DNA from: Diploptera punctata
Taxonomy: Eukaryota > Arthropoda > Insecta > Blattodea > Blaberidae
Direction: 5' to 3'
Assembly (NCBI GenBank): GCA_030220185.1
Contig: JASPKZ010003415.1
Coordinates: 636,501 to 700,500 of the forward strand
DNA: 64,000 nucleotides
The translations under genes and the position numbers were made by a program. This document shows, piece by piece, positions 22,386 to 32,279 of the stretch. Positions within the stretch are counted from its first letter, which is position 1. Each line of letters begins with the position of its first letter. The notes beneath the pieces were generated by a model. It was given only the letters and a program-made list of their open reading frames with translations. It was not told the origin of the DNA and did no database searches.

Positions 22386-22825
22386 ACCGTTGTTATCTCG
22401 ACGTAGCGTGCTGCCTTGCCACGCAGCGGGCCCGGGTTCGATTCCCGGTCGGGACAAGCTCCTAGATGAGTTTCTTTTTCGGGGTTTTTCCTCATCTATG
22501 AGACAAATGAGATTGTTATATTCTGATGTAATATATGTTTGTCCTGGTGAATGGAAGAGAAGGCCACATGGCCTTAACTCCACCAGGCTAAATAAATCTA
22601 AATCTAAATCTAAAAATGTCAGGAAGCTTAGGGCCCAACGGTCCCCGAAAATCATCCGGCCATCATCATCAGCCTTATCATTATCATCATCATCATCTTT
22701 CACAGTGTGGAAAGCAACGGGAAGCTACCACGCCTATAATTCCCTAGTAAAGCTGCAAAGGATATCATGAAAATGCTATAATTGCAGTGAAAGACCTGCC
22801 CTCAGGCAGAATTACGATGGATACA
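22385..22825 (+). mobile_element. SINE-A copy with an internal LINE-tail insertion
   Basis: Head with B box (cgggttcgattcccgg) at 22434-22449, then 'cggggtttttcctc', 'acggtccccgaaaatca', 'cagtgtggaaagcaacggga' and the terminal 'cagaattacgatgga'. About 105 bp (22510-22612) unrelated to SINE-A interrupts the 'gacaaatg|tcagga' block. Confidence 0.85.
22510..22612 (+). mobile_element. LINE-L 3' tail inserted in SINE-A
   Basis: The motif 'gaatggaagagaaggccaca' followed by 'tggccttaactccaccagg' and the A-rich (aaatct)n tail is the 3' end of LINE-L. The AAATG on the left and AAATG on the right fit a short target duplication inside the SINE. Confidence 0.75.
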
Positions 22826-23255
22826 TATATATATATATGTATGTGTGTGTGTGTGGTTTTAAAAAATATTATAATAATTAGGTTTTATTAAAAGTAAAAT
22901 GTATTCAGGACAATGGGAAAAGAAAAGAAGAAATCTGAAGTCACTTTGGCTGGTCGCTATTTAAACTCTGAAAGATGTTTTGTTTTGGAATTAATACTTT
23001 TTATTCTCTTAATGAACCAAAGTTCAATGTTAAGCTTTGTTTTTCTTTTGAAAAGGAACTGTACAGCCCTCTAGGGTTTAAAGAAATGTCTGTAACTTTG
23101 AGAAGATAATTATGAAACTCACAAATAATATAAAAAACAAACAGTTATCAAGGAACTGTTATTATTCTTATGAATCACATTCTCCCATTTTAATCGAGTG
23201 TATAAAATGAAAACTGAAATATATTGTTGAAAATTATGTAAAATGTTTATAATAA
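22820..23255. other. (TA)/(TG) repeat then non-coding DNA
   Basis: A mixed TA and TG run at 22822-22852 is followed by AT-rich sequence without a recognisable feature. Confidence 0.5.
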
Positions 23256-23480
23256 AGACGGCTCCGTGACGCAAGCGGTTATAGGCTCGCCTCTCACCGC
23301 AGGTGTTCCGAGTTCGCGCACGGTCAATCCTTGGTGAATGAAATGGCCAGTTTTTCTCAGCTTTCTTTCTCCAATTTCCCCTGCCACAAATCGATCTTTC
23401 AAATTACAAGGTGTCAACTATAGAGATTCCGAGCTAAGTTCCAGTTCTACTGTGAGAAAACTCGCATAAGATATTATTTC
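23256..23480 (+). mobile_element. SINE-H copy (tRNA-headed)
   Basis: The A-box region 'tccgtgacgcaagcggttata' and the B-box-like 'gttccgagttcgcgcacgg' correspond to the head of the element at 61360-61690. The 3' half is only partly kept. Confidence 0.6.
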
Positions 23481-23640
23481 ATCAATACTGTCTATTGGGG
23501 GAACCGTGGTGCTACTTTTACCCGAATTATGTACGGAACTGTCATTACATTAATCTTAGGCAACATCGTATTTTATGGGGAATAAGGCTGAATGCAAGGT
23601 AAGATGATACCAATAGTTAGGAATTTCTTATTTATTTATG

Positions 23641-24335
23641 ACTAGCTAATACCCGGCGTGCGTTCCTGCGCCTAAATAAATTAAATATTAAATCTTAATT
23701 AAATTATATGGTATACGCTAAAAAGAAACCAAACATGACGCTTATTAGTTTTTTTAATTTCGGATTTCAAGTAAATCTCCACATTTAATTGACGGATTTA
23801 ATTTATTTTTTGATAATACTTACCTCTGTTTATTTTAATAAGATATACTATGTTTCGTTGTGAAACATCGAAAATTGTGACCGCTAGAGCGATTTTTATA
23901 TTTTCACAACAGGTGAACTCCTACACCTAATGGTTTTATAGGGTTCAGTTGTTAATCTAAACCATCTATAGACCCACTCAAACACACAAAAAATTTAATC
24001 AAAAACTGTCCAGTCGTTTAGGCAGTTTCGGATTTCAGGTAAATCTCCATTTCTAATTGTCTGATTTCGTTCATTTTTGGATAAGAGCTGCCTCGGTTTA
24101 TTTTAATACGATATATTGAGTTTCGTTGTGAAACATCGAAAAATGCGATAGCTAGAGCGATTTTTAAATTTTCACTTCAGGTGAACTCCTACACTTAATT
24201 GCTTTAGAGAGTCGAATTGTGAATCTAGACCATCGAGGGACCCGATCAGACATACACAAAAAATCATCAAAATCGGTGCAGTCGTTTAGGAGGAGTAGAG
24301 TGACAAACACACGTACAGACGATCTATGTGATCTA
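23641..24335 (+). mobile_element. Retroposon with internal 268 bp tandem duplication
   Basis: It begins 'actagctaatacccggcgtg' and ends with 'aatcggtgcagtcgtttagg' plus an 'agtgacaaacacacgtacag' type 3' end, widespread in insect LINE/SINE 3' regions (from memory). Two direct units start at 23758 and 24026, each beginning tttcggatttcaRGTAAATC and ending in the '..gtcgtttagg' block. The 5' start resembles 26876. Confidence 0.65.
23758..24293. repeat. Two tandem ~268 bp units
   Basis: The units share 'gtttcgttgtgaaacatcga', 'gctagagcgatttttaaatt' and 'caggtgaactcctacac'. Divergence is moderate, so the duplication is old. Confidence 0.8.
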
Positions 24336-24339
24336 AATT

Positions 24340-25170
24340 AATTAAAACGGAGACATTTATATGGTTATGGATGTGTTTCAACTTAGGAGTTTTAGATAAG
24401 GAACCTAGTTAAACGAAACATGCTGAAATTAATCTGTCGGTTGTTGGAGTCCTTTAGATGTGGTACCCATAATCTAGTATTAAATTAATTAAATGTATAG
24501 AATGGAACGAGGTAGCTTTAGGCCTTATTTAGAGATTGCAGCAAACCAAACTGAAAAATTTAGCCAACCGTATTTTTAAAATGTATCCATATATTTTTAA
24601 AGTATAGCTCGATAATTGCTGAAACATTCTGTAAAGGCTAAATTTTGTAAATATAGTTGGTTATTTCTTGTTAATCGTCGAGTTTAATTGAATCCCTAAT
24701 TATAGTCCGAAGCGTCTCACAGTAGTCAGTATGCCTACGCCTATTTTAATGTTGGGGCGTGAGTTTTAAAAAATAAGCATAATTATATAACGCATTTTCG
24801 TAATAGGTTTTTGTCATGTTCAGTCAGAACCAAGATTTTACTCCTATAAGTTAACACTGGTATAATTAGTGTTTCATTTCAAATATTTTGAATTTGAATT
24901 TTTATTTATTGAAAAATAACATTTCTTAGCATTTGTTCTCTTTTATATATTTCTTCCTGGATATTATTATGTTTATTTAGTCCTACTAAACATGAGTCCA
25001 TAAATTAATCGGTTATGAAGTTATGCCAATTTTACTGTTTGGCATTGTTTGATAGTAAGTGCTAATTCTAACAAAATCATCACAGTCTTATTCAATTGCA
25101 TACTGTTTAAAACAAAGCGAATATCTACCCTAAATTGGCCGAACTCTTACTCTTACTATGTGTTGGAAGT
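24340..25170. other. Non-coding stretch
   Basis: AT-rich DNA with no recognised gene or repeat boundary. Confidence 0.45.
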
Positions 25171-25174
25171 TCAA

Positions 25175-26035
25175 TTCCCTCTCCAACATACATCCCCTCC
25201 CCTAAGCCCGACAAGGAAACATCCAGTTTCCTGGATGCATCCTCGACAGCTGAGAAGGGAATCAGTGGTTCATGAAACCAACCTCCGGCTACTTTAGGGA
25301 TTCACATATACCCTCTTTAGCCCTTTTGATATATATATATGTTCGTCGATGATAGCGAGTGATTTATCCAGTGCTTATAATAATAACCAGCCACAGATCG
25401 GGTGACAAAAGTCCAGTGGTGGGACATTAACAAGCCTTGTCGACGCTGGTCGTTACCGATGATTCTGTTGATGTTCTAGCCGACGCTCTAAGCCGCCAAC
25501 AGGAAGACCGCCACCGCCGCAGAAGCCGCCAACCCTCAAAAGGGCAAGAGCGGGAAGCCAAGTCGACATTCCAATCAGAAACGGCTCTTTTCGGATTTAG
25601 CTGATCTGTGTAAAAATTTTTGAATTTTGAAAAACAAATTTTTTTGGACTTTTATATTTTACTGGTGGGCTCTAGGGGACCACTCCGACATTTGTCTTAA
25701 CACCAAGGGAAACCACCGTAACCCCTGATAGAGTGCCGCCGCCGCTGTGTTTTGGAAATTGTGTCATTTCTCAAACATTTATTCACCCTCTATGTCTGTC
25801 AGGGAAACATCCGGTTCTCCGGAAGTGTCCTCGATAATCAAGAAGGGAATCATTCGATTATGAACACCAACTTCCGGCTATTTATAGGGATTTCTAACCC
25901 TCTTTAGCCATTGTGATATAGTTTATTTCTTTTATATATTGTTGATATTTGATGATTTATCCACTACTAACGATAACTAGCCGTAGTCCAGAAGCAAAGG
26001 CCTAGTGGTTGGACATTAAAAATCCTGCTGTCAGG
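25175..26035. repeat. Two diverged direct repeats about 600 bp apart
   Basis: The left copy (25195-25440) and right copy (25785-26010) share 'ggaaacatccRgtt', 'agaagggaatcaktSgwt', 'accaaCctccggcta', 'accctctttagcc' and '..gtggacattaa' in the same order. Between them is a GC-richer block (25450-25760) with proline/arginine-coding-like 'ccgccaccgccgc' runs but no open frame. Probably part of a degraded retroelement; class unknown. Confidence 0.6.
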
Positions 26036-26165
26036 TTCTTGTTGAATTTATGTGCCATGATATTCTTGAGTTGACTGAAGACATGTGACAAACCATGACG
26101 CACCCTCTCTAGCTTTGGATGTAAAAATTTAAGTGGTTTGATTTAATGTATATCAGAGGTATTTT

Positions 26166-26197
<32 letters not shown>

Positions 26198-26760
26198 CAG
26201 TGCTATTGTATTGTCTATTGTTATTGCAATTTATTTCAATATGTAGGTGGTTTCTTTCCGATTGAATACATTTTTTAAAAAGTGTTCTATTTTCTGATGG
26301 TAACTTCATTTCGATTTAATTTGTTTTGTTTGTCAATTAGTTAATTGAAGATTCTTGTTTTCACTTATTTACAATTCCTTGAGTTTAAATTCTGTGGTAT
26401 TGATAGGTGCATTTTGAATAATGTTGAGACTGGACTGGACTGGATAAGGCGAAATCTAGCTTCGCCCAGTGTGCTGCGTATGTTAGAACCCACTAGGGCT
26501 CTTTGGCAGCTAAGTTAATAGTGGCTATCATTACGGGGTTGTAGTTCACTTAACCCGAGCCTATTTGGCGGCGCTCGCGTTTGTGTGCGAATGGTGATGA
26601 AATTTGGACAGAGATAGGGATGTGATGACCTGAAGCAGGACATCAGAAACCACATTGCTTTCAAGCAGAGAGTCGGAAATCCAGCATTGTGGAATGAGCC
26701 ACGCTACTCCAGGTGAGAGCACATCGCCAAATCTTAATAATTTCTCCTGCCTATTATTTA
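26036..26760. other. Non-coding stretch
   Basis: Contains a (TA)n run at 26173-26198 and a small palindrome (taaggcgaaatctagcttcgccc, about 26444-26467). No gene recognised. Confidence 0.45.
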
Positions 26761-26762
26761 AA

Positions 26763-26880
26763 TGTTCCGGACCGCAAAGAGAAAACAACATCATGTGAAA
26801 CTCTAAGTTAGTAATGTACATGTTCCTGACCGCAAAGAAAACAACAACATATAAAACTCTAAGTTATTATTGTATACCAT
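26763..26880. repeat. Tandem duplication, ~60 bp unit, two copies
   Basis: 'gttcctgaccgcaaagaaaa' and 'actctaagtta.tattgta' recur about 60 bp apart, with short indels between the copies. Confidence 0.8.
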
Positions 26881-26989
26881 CCAATACCCGGCCTGTGCGG
26901 CTACACCCATATTAATTAAATGTGTTTTGATGTTCAGTTAAATAAGTTAAATAAAAAATAATTATAAATTCGTATCTTTATTATCAGTT

Positions 26990-27245
26990 TAGCGGTTTTT
27001 TGGTCGGGTTAGAGGTGAATTAGCCGGTTCACGGATAATTCGATCAGTTTAGAGGTAGATTCATCGGTTTGAGGGTAATATTATCGTTTTAGAGGGAGTT
27101 TCATCGATTTACAGGTAGCTTCTCGTTATAGAGGGAGTTTAATCGATTTACTGGTACTTTTGGTCTTTATAGAGGTATTTTGATTAGCTGTTGGAAATTT
27201 GGTGGTTATAGAGGTAATGTTATCGGTTTAGGGGTACTTTGGCCG
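26990..27245. repeat. Degenerate ~25-30 bp tandem repeat
   Basis: Roughly nine units of the form 'atcggtttagaggtagttt' with variable spacing, for example at 27040, 27072, 27100, 27135 and 27215. It merges into the GGTTAGG tract. Confidence 0.7.
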
Positions 27246-27264
27246 GATCAATTGGACTTTTTAG

Positions 27265-28425
27265 ATTATGTATCTAGGTTAGGTTAGGTATCGGTTAGGT
27301 CAGATATCGGTGAGGTTATATTAGGTCAGGTTAGGCTAGGTTAGGTTCGGTTAGGTTGGGTTAGATTGGGTCAGGGTTATGTCCGGGTTAGGTTCGGCTT
27401 TGGGTACGGGTTTGGGTTCTGGTTCGGATTGGGGTACAGTTTGAGTTCGGGTTTGGGTTTCAGTTTTGAGATCAGTTTTTCTTTCAGTTTTGTTTTCGGA
27501 TTTTTTTGTTTATTGTTCTGGGTTAGTGTTTGGGTTCGGGTTTGGATTCAGGTTAGGTTGAGGCTAGGTTCAGGTTATGTTAAATTAGACTCGGTTAGGT
27601 TAAGCACGGTTGTGTTAAGCTCGGTTAGATTAGGTTCGAGTTAGTTTCGTGTTAGCTTCAGTTTAGGTTCAGTTTAGGGTCGGTGCAGGTTCAGTGTACG
27701 TTCAGTGTAGGTTCAGTTCAGGTTCGATTTAGTTCGGTTTAGTTTGGGTTTAGTATCGGTCTAGGTTCGGTTTAGTGTAGGTTAGGTTCAATTTAGGTTG
27801 AGGTTAGGTTACGTTTAGGTTGAGGTAGGTTGAAGTTAGGTTAAGGTCAGGTTCAGGTTTGTTCAGGTTAGGTTCAGATTAGATTCATGTTAGGTTTAAA
27901 TTATGTTCAGGTTAGGTTAAAGTTATGTTCAGGTTAAGTTAAAGTTAGATAGAATTTAGGTCAGGAGTGGTTCAGATTAGATTCCGGTTAGGTTCAAGTT
28001 AGGTCAGATTAGATTCAAGTTTGGTTCAGGTTAGGTATAATTTAGGTTGATGTTATGTTAAGGTTAGGTTCAGGTTAGGATCAACTTAGGTTCAGATTAG
28101 GTACATTTTAGTTTCAGGTTAGGTTCAATTTAGGTTGAGGTTGGGTTAAGGTTAGGTTCAAGTTAGGTTAAGGTTAGTTTTATTTTAGGTTAAGGTTGGG
28201 TTTAAGTTAGGTTTAGGTTATTTTAATATTAGGGTTAGGTTCAAGTTAGGTTTAGGTATGTTCAGGTTAGGTCTGCTTAGGTTCATATTAGGTACAGGTT
28301 AGTTTAAATTTAGTTTAAGGTTAGGTTCAGGTTAGGTTCAAGTTGTTTCATGTTAATTCAGGTTCTATTAGGTTAGCTTCAGTTATGTATAGTTAGGTTA
28401 AGTTAGGTCACATTAGGTTATGTTT
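27265..28425. repeat. Interstitial telomere-like GGTTAGGT tract, 1.2 kb
   Basis: Dense, strand-biased repeats of TTAGGT and variants (TCAGGT, TCAAGT, TCGGTT) run without long interruption. The pentamer TTAGG is the common insect telomere unit, but the spacing here is mostly 6 bp or mixed and no long perfect array exists. This argues for an old or independently amplified interstitial block. Confidence 0.85.
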
Positions 28426-28509
28426 GGTTCGGTCAGGTACGGTCAGTATAGGTCATGTTCAGAGAGGTTGGGTCAGTATAGATCAGTATAGTACAGGTCA
28501 GATACGGTC

Positions 28510-28723
28510 AGGTCATTTAAGCGGTCAAATAGCTACTTTTTTCATGTTTTCACTACAAGAAACCTTTTTAAACGTATTGGAGATGAATATCACAACTCTT
28601 ATAGCCTATGTTCATCCCGGGAATGTCCTGAACTCTTTGCAAAAATCCCATCGAAATCGGATCAACGGTATGGCAGCTCATGAAATACAAACAAACAAAC
28701 AAACATTCATTTTCATATATTAG

Positions 28724-28725
<2 letters not shown>
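28510..28725 (+). mobile_element. Retroposon family F, 3' end
   Basis: It has a counterpart at 53505-53835 in reverse. Shared blocks are 'catgttttcactacaa', 'atcacaactcttatagccta', 'catcccgggaat' and the tail (caaa)4 with 'cattcattttcatatatta'. Confidence 0.8.

Positions 28726-28728
<3 letters not shown>

Positions 28729-28764
<36 letters not shown>
28729..28764. repeat. (TA)n microsatellite
   Basis: TA run between the family F tail and a reverse LINE fragment. Confidence 0.95.
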
Positions 28765-28768
<4 letters not shown>

Positions 28769-28774
28769 GGATTG

Positions 28775-29440
28775 TGCACAAATGTGCGAAGGTGATAACA
28801 CTGCTAACAATCACTAACACTAACTCGATAAGGAAAGTCTCCCTTGCCAGTAGGTACACTAGACGGCCTCTTGTCGTTTTTGATACTCCTATTGCTCTTT
28901 TTATGTATGTAGCTTTCACTTTTTCCAGTGTGTTCAGATTAGCTTCTGTAAGATGTGGCCATATGATTTCCATCCCGTATGTTATTATTGGGAGGATCTT
29001 TGCATTGAATAGTTTCATCGCTGATTCCAGGCTTAGAACTTGTATATTGCGTATATCATTTATTGTCATTATTGCTTGCGTTGATCTTTCTGCTAAGTGT
29101 TTTCTGAAGCTTCTTCCACTGGGTTGTAAAGTAATGCCTAGACATTTAAACTCCTTTACTATTTTGATGTTATCTTTGTCGTTTTATTTCTGTTGTGGCA
29201 GGGATCTTTCCTCCGTTTCTGAAAACCATCATTTTTGTTTTTTCTTTGTTTATATAGTAGCTGTGGGTTTTACACCATTCTTCCACAATTGTTATGGCGT
29301 TCTGAAGTTTACTTATATCCGTTGATCCGATTACGATGTTGTCTGCGTATGCATATACGAAAATTTCTTCTCCTAGTTTTTCTATTTTCCTTACCAGTTT
29401 TTCGGCTGCCATTATTAATAGCAGTAGGCTCAATGGATCT
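28775..29440 (-). pseudogene. LINE reverse transcriptase fragment (YADN)
   Basis: The reverse strand encodes the RT catalytic region 'EEIFVYAYADNIVIGSTDIS', with Asn in place of the second catalytic Asp. It continues 'EEWCKTHSYYINKEKTKMMV' and then, in another frame, 'AMKLFNAKILPIITYGMEII', 'LNTLEKVKATYIKRAIGVSK' and 'LVYLLARETF'. RT upstream of the catalytic motif is missing beyond about 29440. A frameshift near 29170 joins the two frames. This family is distinct from RTE-a and RTE-b; clade not assigned. Confidence 0.85.
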
Positions 29441-29522
29441 CAATGGATAAATAATATATATGGACCTACCTAATCACATATTTACTTTTTTTTCATGATT
29501 TTGATCGACACTGTATTTTTTA

Positions 29523-29985
29523 GGGTGCGAAACATGGACTCTTACTTTAAGAGAGGAAAGGAGACTACAAGTATTTGAGAATAAAGTACTTAGGAAAATT
29601 TTTGGACCAAAGATAGATGAACAGACAGGTGAATGGAGAAGACTACATAACAATGAACTACATGGTCTTTATAGGAAGCCAGATATAATAGGAACAGTTA
29701 AGTCTCGTAGACTGCGATGGGCAGGACATGTTGCACGTATGGGGAATGGGAGACTTGCATGGAAGCTTCTTGTAGGAAAGCCAGAGGGAAAGCGCCCAGT
29801 TGGTAGACCTAGAATGAGGTGGGAGAATAACATTAACTATGATTTGAGGGAAGTAGATTATACAGGGAATGATTGGAAAGCATTAGCTCAGGATAGGGAT
29901 GTATCGAGAGCTTATGTCCGTGCAGCCATGAACCTACGGGTTCGATAGTGCCAGTGAGTAAGTAAGTAAGTAAGTAACTGTATTT
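29523..29985 (+). pseudogene. RTE-a LINE, 3' end, well preserved
   Basis: Starts at 'gggtgcgaaacatggactct' (GCETWTL), then 'FGPKIDEQTGEWRRLHNNEL', 'GNGRLAWKLLVGKPEGKRPV', 'GRPRMRWENNINYDLREVDY', 'AYVRAAMNLRVR' and a TAG at 29946. The (AGTA)n tail follows. Apart from 5' truncation the frame is almost intact, so this is one of the younger RTE-a copies. Confidence 0.85.
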
Positions 29986-29989
29986 TTTA

Positions 29990-30567
29990 TTTGTAATTTC
30001 ATTACGAGCCGAATTTATACTCCATGCCGATTTACCTGTAAATTCTGCTTTATTTTCCCATCCTCAATTGATAATGTAGGATATTTTTCACGTAACTGTT
30101 TGAAAACATTCAATTCAATTTGATTCTATTCGCTTTTCAAATGCTTCTCTTTTTTGATGCTTTAAAAATTAGGAGAAGCAGCCATTTCTATCAATTGAAA
30201 TTCTAATGTACTTGTGCATGCGTAAGAATTAGACAATGAATTGCTTATTTACATAATATATTCACTATGTAGTTATATATTCTAAGATTTTCCCATATGA
30301 AGTAGACCCTTCATATGCAAAAATCACATTCTCCACTTTTGGGCGAAGTGCATTTTTTTGTTGTATCCCTGCTCTAAATGTTGATCTCCATGTGAATCAA
30401 GTCAAATTATATAGATAAATGCATGAAAATTACAGAATAAGTTCAAATTAATGTTTTTTTTCATTGGTATGAGTTTTTTGTTTGATGTTTACTTATCATT
30501 TTAAAAAAGTGGAGAATATGAGTTTTGTAGTTAGACCTTTCATATAACTTGTATAGACATGTACTAG

Positions 30568-30568
<1 letters not shown>
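29990..30568. other. Non-coding stretch
   Basis: AT-rich sequence with no recognised feature up to the (TA)n array. Confidence 0.45.

Positions 30569-30569
<1 letters not shown>

Positions 30570-30609
<40 letters not shown>
30570..30609. repeat. (TA)n microsatellite
   Basis: TA run bordering SINE-T copy 1 of a tandem pair. Confidence 0.95.
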
Positions 30610-30610
<1 letters not shown>

Positions 30611-30822
30611 GACAAGATAAGAAAAATAAATGCCTGAACGGGATTTGAACCCGGATCTCTGAGTTGATACCTCAGTGCGCTACCACTTACGCTACAAGGC
30701 GAATCCAGAACAAACATTTATTTTTCTTATACATATTCTCTATTATTACCAGATGAGCGGGAAGTCGGTCTCCACTGCCACTTAGCAGCTACTATAACAA
30801 GTAAGCAAATTAAAGAGAATAT
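30610..30822 (-). mobile_element. SINE-T copy, tRNA-like sequence between inverted arms
   Basis: The reverse strand at about 30702-30633 folds as a tRNA. It has an acceptor GCCTTG../..CAGGC, an anticodon stem CTGAG/CTCAG with loop GTATCAA, and a T-arm CGGG-TTCAAAT-CCCG. The anticodon position reads ATC, which standard tRNAs do not use, so it is a derived tRNA-like sequence. It is flanked by 'aagaaaaataaatg' and its inverse 'catttatttttctt' (30618-30631 and 30714-30727). Confidence 0.75.
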
Positions 30823-30838
30823 TTTTATTTTATAGCTG

Positions 30839-30899
30839 ATGCATTATGAAGTCGGAACGGGCAATTGCCTAATCCCTGGCTGGAGTGATGATGATGATG
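30839..30899 (+). mobile_element. RTE-b-type LINE, extreme 3' end
   Basis: 'atgcattatgaagtcggaac' followed by 'gggcaattgcctaatccctgg' and (GAT)n equals the 3' end at 48162-48222. ATAGCTG at 30832-30838 and 30900-30906 is a probable target duplication. A 61 bp retrotransposition event is an extreme 5' truncation. Confidence 0.75.
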
Positions 30900-30964
30900 A
30901 TAGCTGTGACGCTTTTTCGATGTTGTAATTAAACCTTTTTGACATTGAGCAATACAAGCTTAAT

Positions 30965-31175
30965 ATGACAAGATAAGAAAAATAAATGCCTGGACGGGAT
31001 TTGAACCCGGACCTCTGAGTTGATATCTCAGTGCGCTACCACTTACGCTACGAGGCGAATCCAGAACAAACATTTATTTTTCTTATACATATTCCGCATT
31101 CTCTATTATTACCAGACGTAGCGGGAACTCAGTCTCCAGTGCCACCTAGTAGCTACTATAACAAGTAAGCAAATT
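30965..31175 (-). mobile_element. SINE-T copy 2 of a direct pair
   Basis: Same layout as 30610-30822, with the tRNA-like part at about 31055-30986, the same GTATCAA-type loop (here ATATCAA) and the same inverted arms. A (TA)n array follows at 31176-31204. Confidence 0.75.
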
Positions 31176-31204
31176 GATATATATATATATATATATATAT
31201 ATAT
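31176..31204. repeat. (TA)n microsatellite
   Basis: TA run at the outer edge of the SINE-T pair. Confidence 0.95.
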
Positions 31205-31584
31205 CCTTTATTTCGAGTGTTAGAGAGCGAACTATATTTTCTTCACGCTTAAAGGTAAAACCATTATACGACCAATGAAAACGCAGTCATACATCTGGTT
31301 TGTTTACATTACAACTGCAAGTTAGCAAGAAAGGAGTATAACATTTAATTCGTTTCGTTAAATTGATGTGAAAGTTTCATCAATTAATTATTCAGTAAAA
31401 TCAGTGGGAACTTCGTCTTCTTATAACTCGGCTATATCACCACAAATTGCAACACAAATACATTCTAATTGTAGCAAAAATCACATAGAATATTGTCACA
31501 CTAACTCATTTTCTTCGATTTTGCCAGTTGAAACAAGGGTCGAAACTTCATTCCACCCTTTCTCCACACTTAACTCATTCACTT
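31205..31584. other. Non-coding stretch
   Basis: A 72-codon serine-rich forward frame (31368-31586) has no recognisable motif and is probably chance. Confidence 0.4.
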
Positions 31585-31725
31585 AATTTCATCTGCCTCT
31601 GTGAAGGTGCGTCAGGCGTGGTCGGCCGTGTTCCCTGTTATTCACAGGCCTTTGATGTAAGGGACTTCATCGCATCATATCCCTCGACCCTGCCTTAGTT
31701 GGATACGAGTTTAGGAGGAGGTTTA
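31585..31725 (+). mobile_element. SINE-H, 3' half
   Basis: 'ggtgcgtcaggcgtggtcgg', 'attcacaggcctttgatgta' and 'catatccctcgaccctgcct' match the 3' half of the element at 61555-61680. The tRNA head is missing. Confidence 0.65.
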
Positions 31726-31756
31726 TAACAGAATAAAAATTTATATTGCAAAGTAA

Positions 31757-32279
31757 GTAGTAGTATGACTTTATTAGACAAAAAGTAAGATATTTACAAT
31801 ATTATTTACAAATATGGGTCGCACGGGCAGTAAGCCGTACGTGCTGTTAACAGTCCGTTACAATAAAGTATAAATTGCTACTAGTGTGAAGAAAAATAAA
31901 CAACAAAAAAAACCATAACATTACAATTACATAAAGAAAACACAGTAATATTACAATTAAATAATAACACAATAGCATTATACATTAATTAATTTATATA
32001 TAATTATTAAGAATTAATGTTATTGCATTTTGATAACACATATTTATTCATGAATGAGTGTTGTTCTTATTTTCCGCGTTTTGTCCAGAAATTTACCCAA
32101 GTTTATCCAATTTTCTGGATTTACCAATAACTCGTAGCAGCCAATCTTTCCCGATTTGAATTTAGAAATCTTTCCGGTAATAACTTACGTCTCCAATATT
32201 ATAAATCATTACATTGTCCTAATATATCTATCTCATCTTCAAATTTCCAGCACATTGGACATATTCGCATATCGTGACA
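31757..32279 (-). mobile_element. LINE-C, 5'-truncated copy with clear target duplication
   Basis: The 3' UTR is at 31757-32095; the end of the coding region is at about 32096-32275 and includes the reverse of RICPMC. The 14 bp ATATTGCAAAGTAA on both sides (31743-31756 and 32280-32293) is a perfect duplication, which fixes both ends and shows standard 5'-truncated retrotransposition. Coding frames are broken. Confidence 0.85.

Larger units (their letters stand above)
26876..28725 (+). mobile_element. Retroposon-like unit enclosing a telomere-like tract
   Basis: The start 'ccaatacccggcctgtgcgg' followed by 'ctacacccatattaattaaatg' parallels 23641. The end (28510-28725) matches the reverse copy at 53505 through 'cctatgttcatcccgggaat', 'aaatcggatcaacggtatg' and the (CAAA)n tail. 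The middle is G/T-rich tandem repeat instead of the usual body. That the two ends belong to one element is inference. Confidence 0.5.

Noticed and set aside
22256..22770. Overlapping 79-126 codon frames on both strands
   Set aside because: They consist of (TA)n-encoded Tyr/Ile runs and SINE-A sequence; no independent coding signal.
27366..27644. 92-codon Gly/Phe/Tyr-rich frame resembling a cuticle protein
   Set aside because: Entirely within the GGTTAGG-like tandem repeat; composition follows the repeat.
27265..28425. True chromosome end
   Set aside because: Repeats are degenerate, mixed in period and followed by ordinary dispersed elements on both sides.
30619..30702. Functional tRNA gene on the reverse strand
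   Set aside because: Cloverleaf is imperfect, the anticodon position reads ATC, and the same sequence recurs as a dispersed repeat.
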